DNA of 42,685 nucleotides, from NCBI GenBank assembly GCA_045648205.1, contig JAZRNM010000022.1:1-42685 (forward strand). The letters run 5' to 3'. The DNA comes from SIG440 sp045648205. Lineage in GTDB: Bacteria > Bacillota > Clostridia > Monoglobales > Monoglobaceae. The notes beneath the pieces were generated by a model that worked only from the letters and a program-made list of their open reading frames with translations, was not told the DNA's origin and did not search any database. Position 1 is the first letter of the stretch, and every line of letters starts with the position of its first letter. The position numbers and the translations under genes are program-made. Below are positions 42,271-42,685 of this stretch, in pieces.

Positions 42271-42378
42271 CCCGGGTGCTGGAACGTTAAGCCAACAGTT
42301 CAGTGAACTGTTGGTAGTGTAAGTTTGCAAAAACCGAGAGGTTTTTGGAATCAGGCAGAAATCCGTAAGGATTTCAAC
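42271..42378 (+). repeat. Hairpin module 2
   Basis: Lead-in TGGAACGTTAAG. Hairpin A: CCAACAGTT/AACTGTTGG (42292-42314). Linker TAGTGTAAG. Hairpin B: CAAAAACC/GGTTTTTG (42328-42347, loop GAGA). Linker ending CAGGCA. Hairpin C: GAAATCC/GGATTTC (42358-42375, loop GTAA), followed by AAC. Before it, 42221-42265 forms a long imperfect hairpin (ATGC/GCAT, TTTT/AAAA, TTTGT/ACAAA). Confidence 0.85.
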
Positions 42379-42421
42379 ACTTAAAAAATGCCCCCAAGTA
42401 GCTCAGCGCTTATCAAGAAAA

Positions 42422-42531
42422 CTCCGTAAGGCTGGAGCGTTAAGCCGATACCCCGGTGGGGTGTCGGTAGCGTAGGATTGGGATTTGTGAGAACAAATCC
42501 CTGATCAGGCAGAAACGCATAGCGTTTCAAC
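42422..42531 (+). repeat. Hairpin module 3
   Basis: Lead-in CTCC-GTAAGGCT-GGAG and GCGTTAAG. Hairpin A: CCGATACCCC/GGGGTGTCGG (42445-42467, one G-T pair). Linker TAGCGTAGG. Hairpin B: GGGATTTGT/ACAAATCCC (42480-42501, loop GAGA). Linker ending CAGGCA. Hairpin C: GAAACGC/GCGTTTC (42512-42528, loop ATA), followed by AAC. Confidence 0.85.
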
Positions 42532-42565
42532 CATCATGCGAGTTAGCACTGATGATACGCAAAAA

Positions 42566-42685
42566 AAGAGATACCCTAATGGATATCTCTTGTGTTCCGG
42601 CGTCACGCCGTAAAAAACAATCCTGTGAATTGTTTTTAGGCGGGATTGAGATGCGACAGCATCGGCAATAAAAGAAATTCCTTTG
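42566..42685 (+). repeat. Hairpin module 4, cut by window edge
   Basis: Opening near-palindrome AAGAGATACC/GGATATCTCTT (42566-42591) and CCGGCG/CGCCG (about 42597-42610), the same order as module 1. Hairpin A: AAAAACAAT/ATTGTTTTT (42613-42637), with the same CCTGTGA loop as module 1. Hairpin B: GATGC/GCATC (42650-42663, loop GACA). The window ends in GAAATTCCTTTG, the expected left arm of hairpin C. Confidence 0.8.

Larger units (their letters stand above)
42073..42685 (+). ncRNA. Putative large modular structured RNA, cut by window edge
   Basis: No ORF with a ribosome site exists here on either strand, yet almost every base lies in a perfect hairpin or a conserved linker. At least four modules follow one another (listed separately). 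Within each module, hairpins called A, B and C have stem sequences that differ between modules but remain fully complementary, the signature of structure conserved by compensatory change. On the plus strand the B loops are GAGA in three modules, and one C loop is GTAA; both are GNRA tetraloops, which favours RNA read from this strand. Additional hairpins occur between modules. I recognise no known class; a hairpin-array DNA element is the alternative. Confidence 0.55.

Noticed and set aside
42391..42440. tRNA-like 5' end (GCCCCCAAGTAGCTCAGC)
   Set aside because: It resembles an acceptor plus D-arm start, but no anticodon arm, T arm or matching acceptor 3' strand follows.
42271..42531. Integron attC cassette array
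   Set aside because: Hairpins with GTTAA-like ends recall attC sites, but the canonical paired core sites, extrahelical bases and an integrase are absent, and modules contain no ORFs between hairpins.
42073..42685. CRISPR array
   Set aside because: Repeats are not identical or evenly spaced, and the variable parts are self-complementary stems rather than unique spacers; no cas genes are present.

Overview
The window reads as a piece of a Bacillota chromosome, most likely class Clostridia. The grounds are the GlgC/GlgD paired ADP-glucose pyrophosphorylase, AddB-type recombination protein, TrmK beside a Nif3 protein, DUF1846, a lepA-hemW pair, a dgt-dnaG-rpoD cluster, sigma-A promoters with 17-18 bp spacers, and strong GGAGG ribosome binding sites. 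No species can be named from the sequence alone.

Layout. 1-560: the 5' part of a DUF3990 (ADP-ribosyltransferase-fold) gene running off the left edge, with a textbook promoter. 560-865: no recognisable gene. 898-2390: CPBP membrane protease, nitroreductase, and tRNA-Arg(CCU) whose leader carries an antisense copy of the anticodon arm. 2506-10624 (minus): housekeeping genes hemW, lepA, galE, rpoD, dnaG and a dGTPase-like HD protein. 10764-12271 (plus): trmK and a Nif3-family gene. 12283-17290 (minus): a TIM-barrel isomerase, a DMT transporter, RlmD-type methyltransferase, recR and metK. 17510-18709 (plus): an ECF S-component and a flavin reductase-rubredoxin fusion.

18753-28962 (minus) is one tight six-gene glycogen operon, transcribed GH13 glycosidase, glgB, glgC, glgD, glgA, glgP. 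It covers ADP-glucose formation, chain growth, branching, phosphorolysis and hydrolysis. Divergent from it lie a HAD phosphatase and addB (no addA in the window), then an AraC regulator and a heterodimeric ABC exporter with one degenerate and one intact ATPase site, then DUF1846 on the opposite strand.

From about 39205 to the right end the sequence becomes AT-richer and accessory in character. It holds a candidate structured RNA with its own promoter and terminator ahead of a 56-residue ORF, a zinc-ribbon membrane protein, a secreted stalk-domain protein, and a divergent XRE regulator sharing a palindromic operator with it. Directly after the regulator, 42074-42685 carries the strangest feature: at least four tandem modules, each built of three or more perfect hairpins whose stems differ completely between modules while staying self-complementary, joined by conserved linkers and often capped by GNRA-type loops. 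This looks like a large modular structured RNA (or hairpin-array DNA) that continues past the window. I do not recognise it as any described class.
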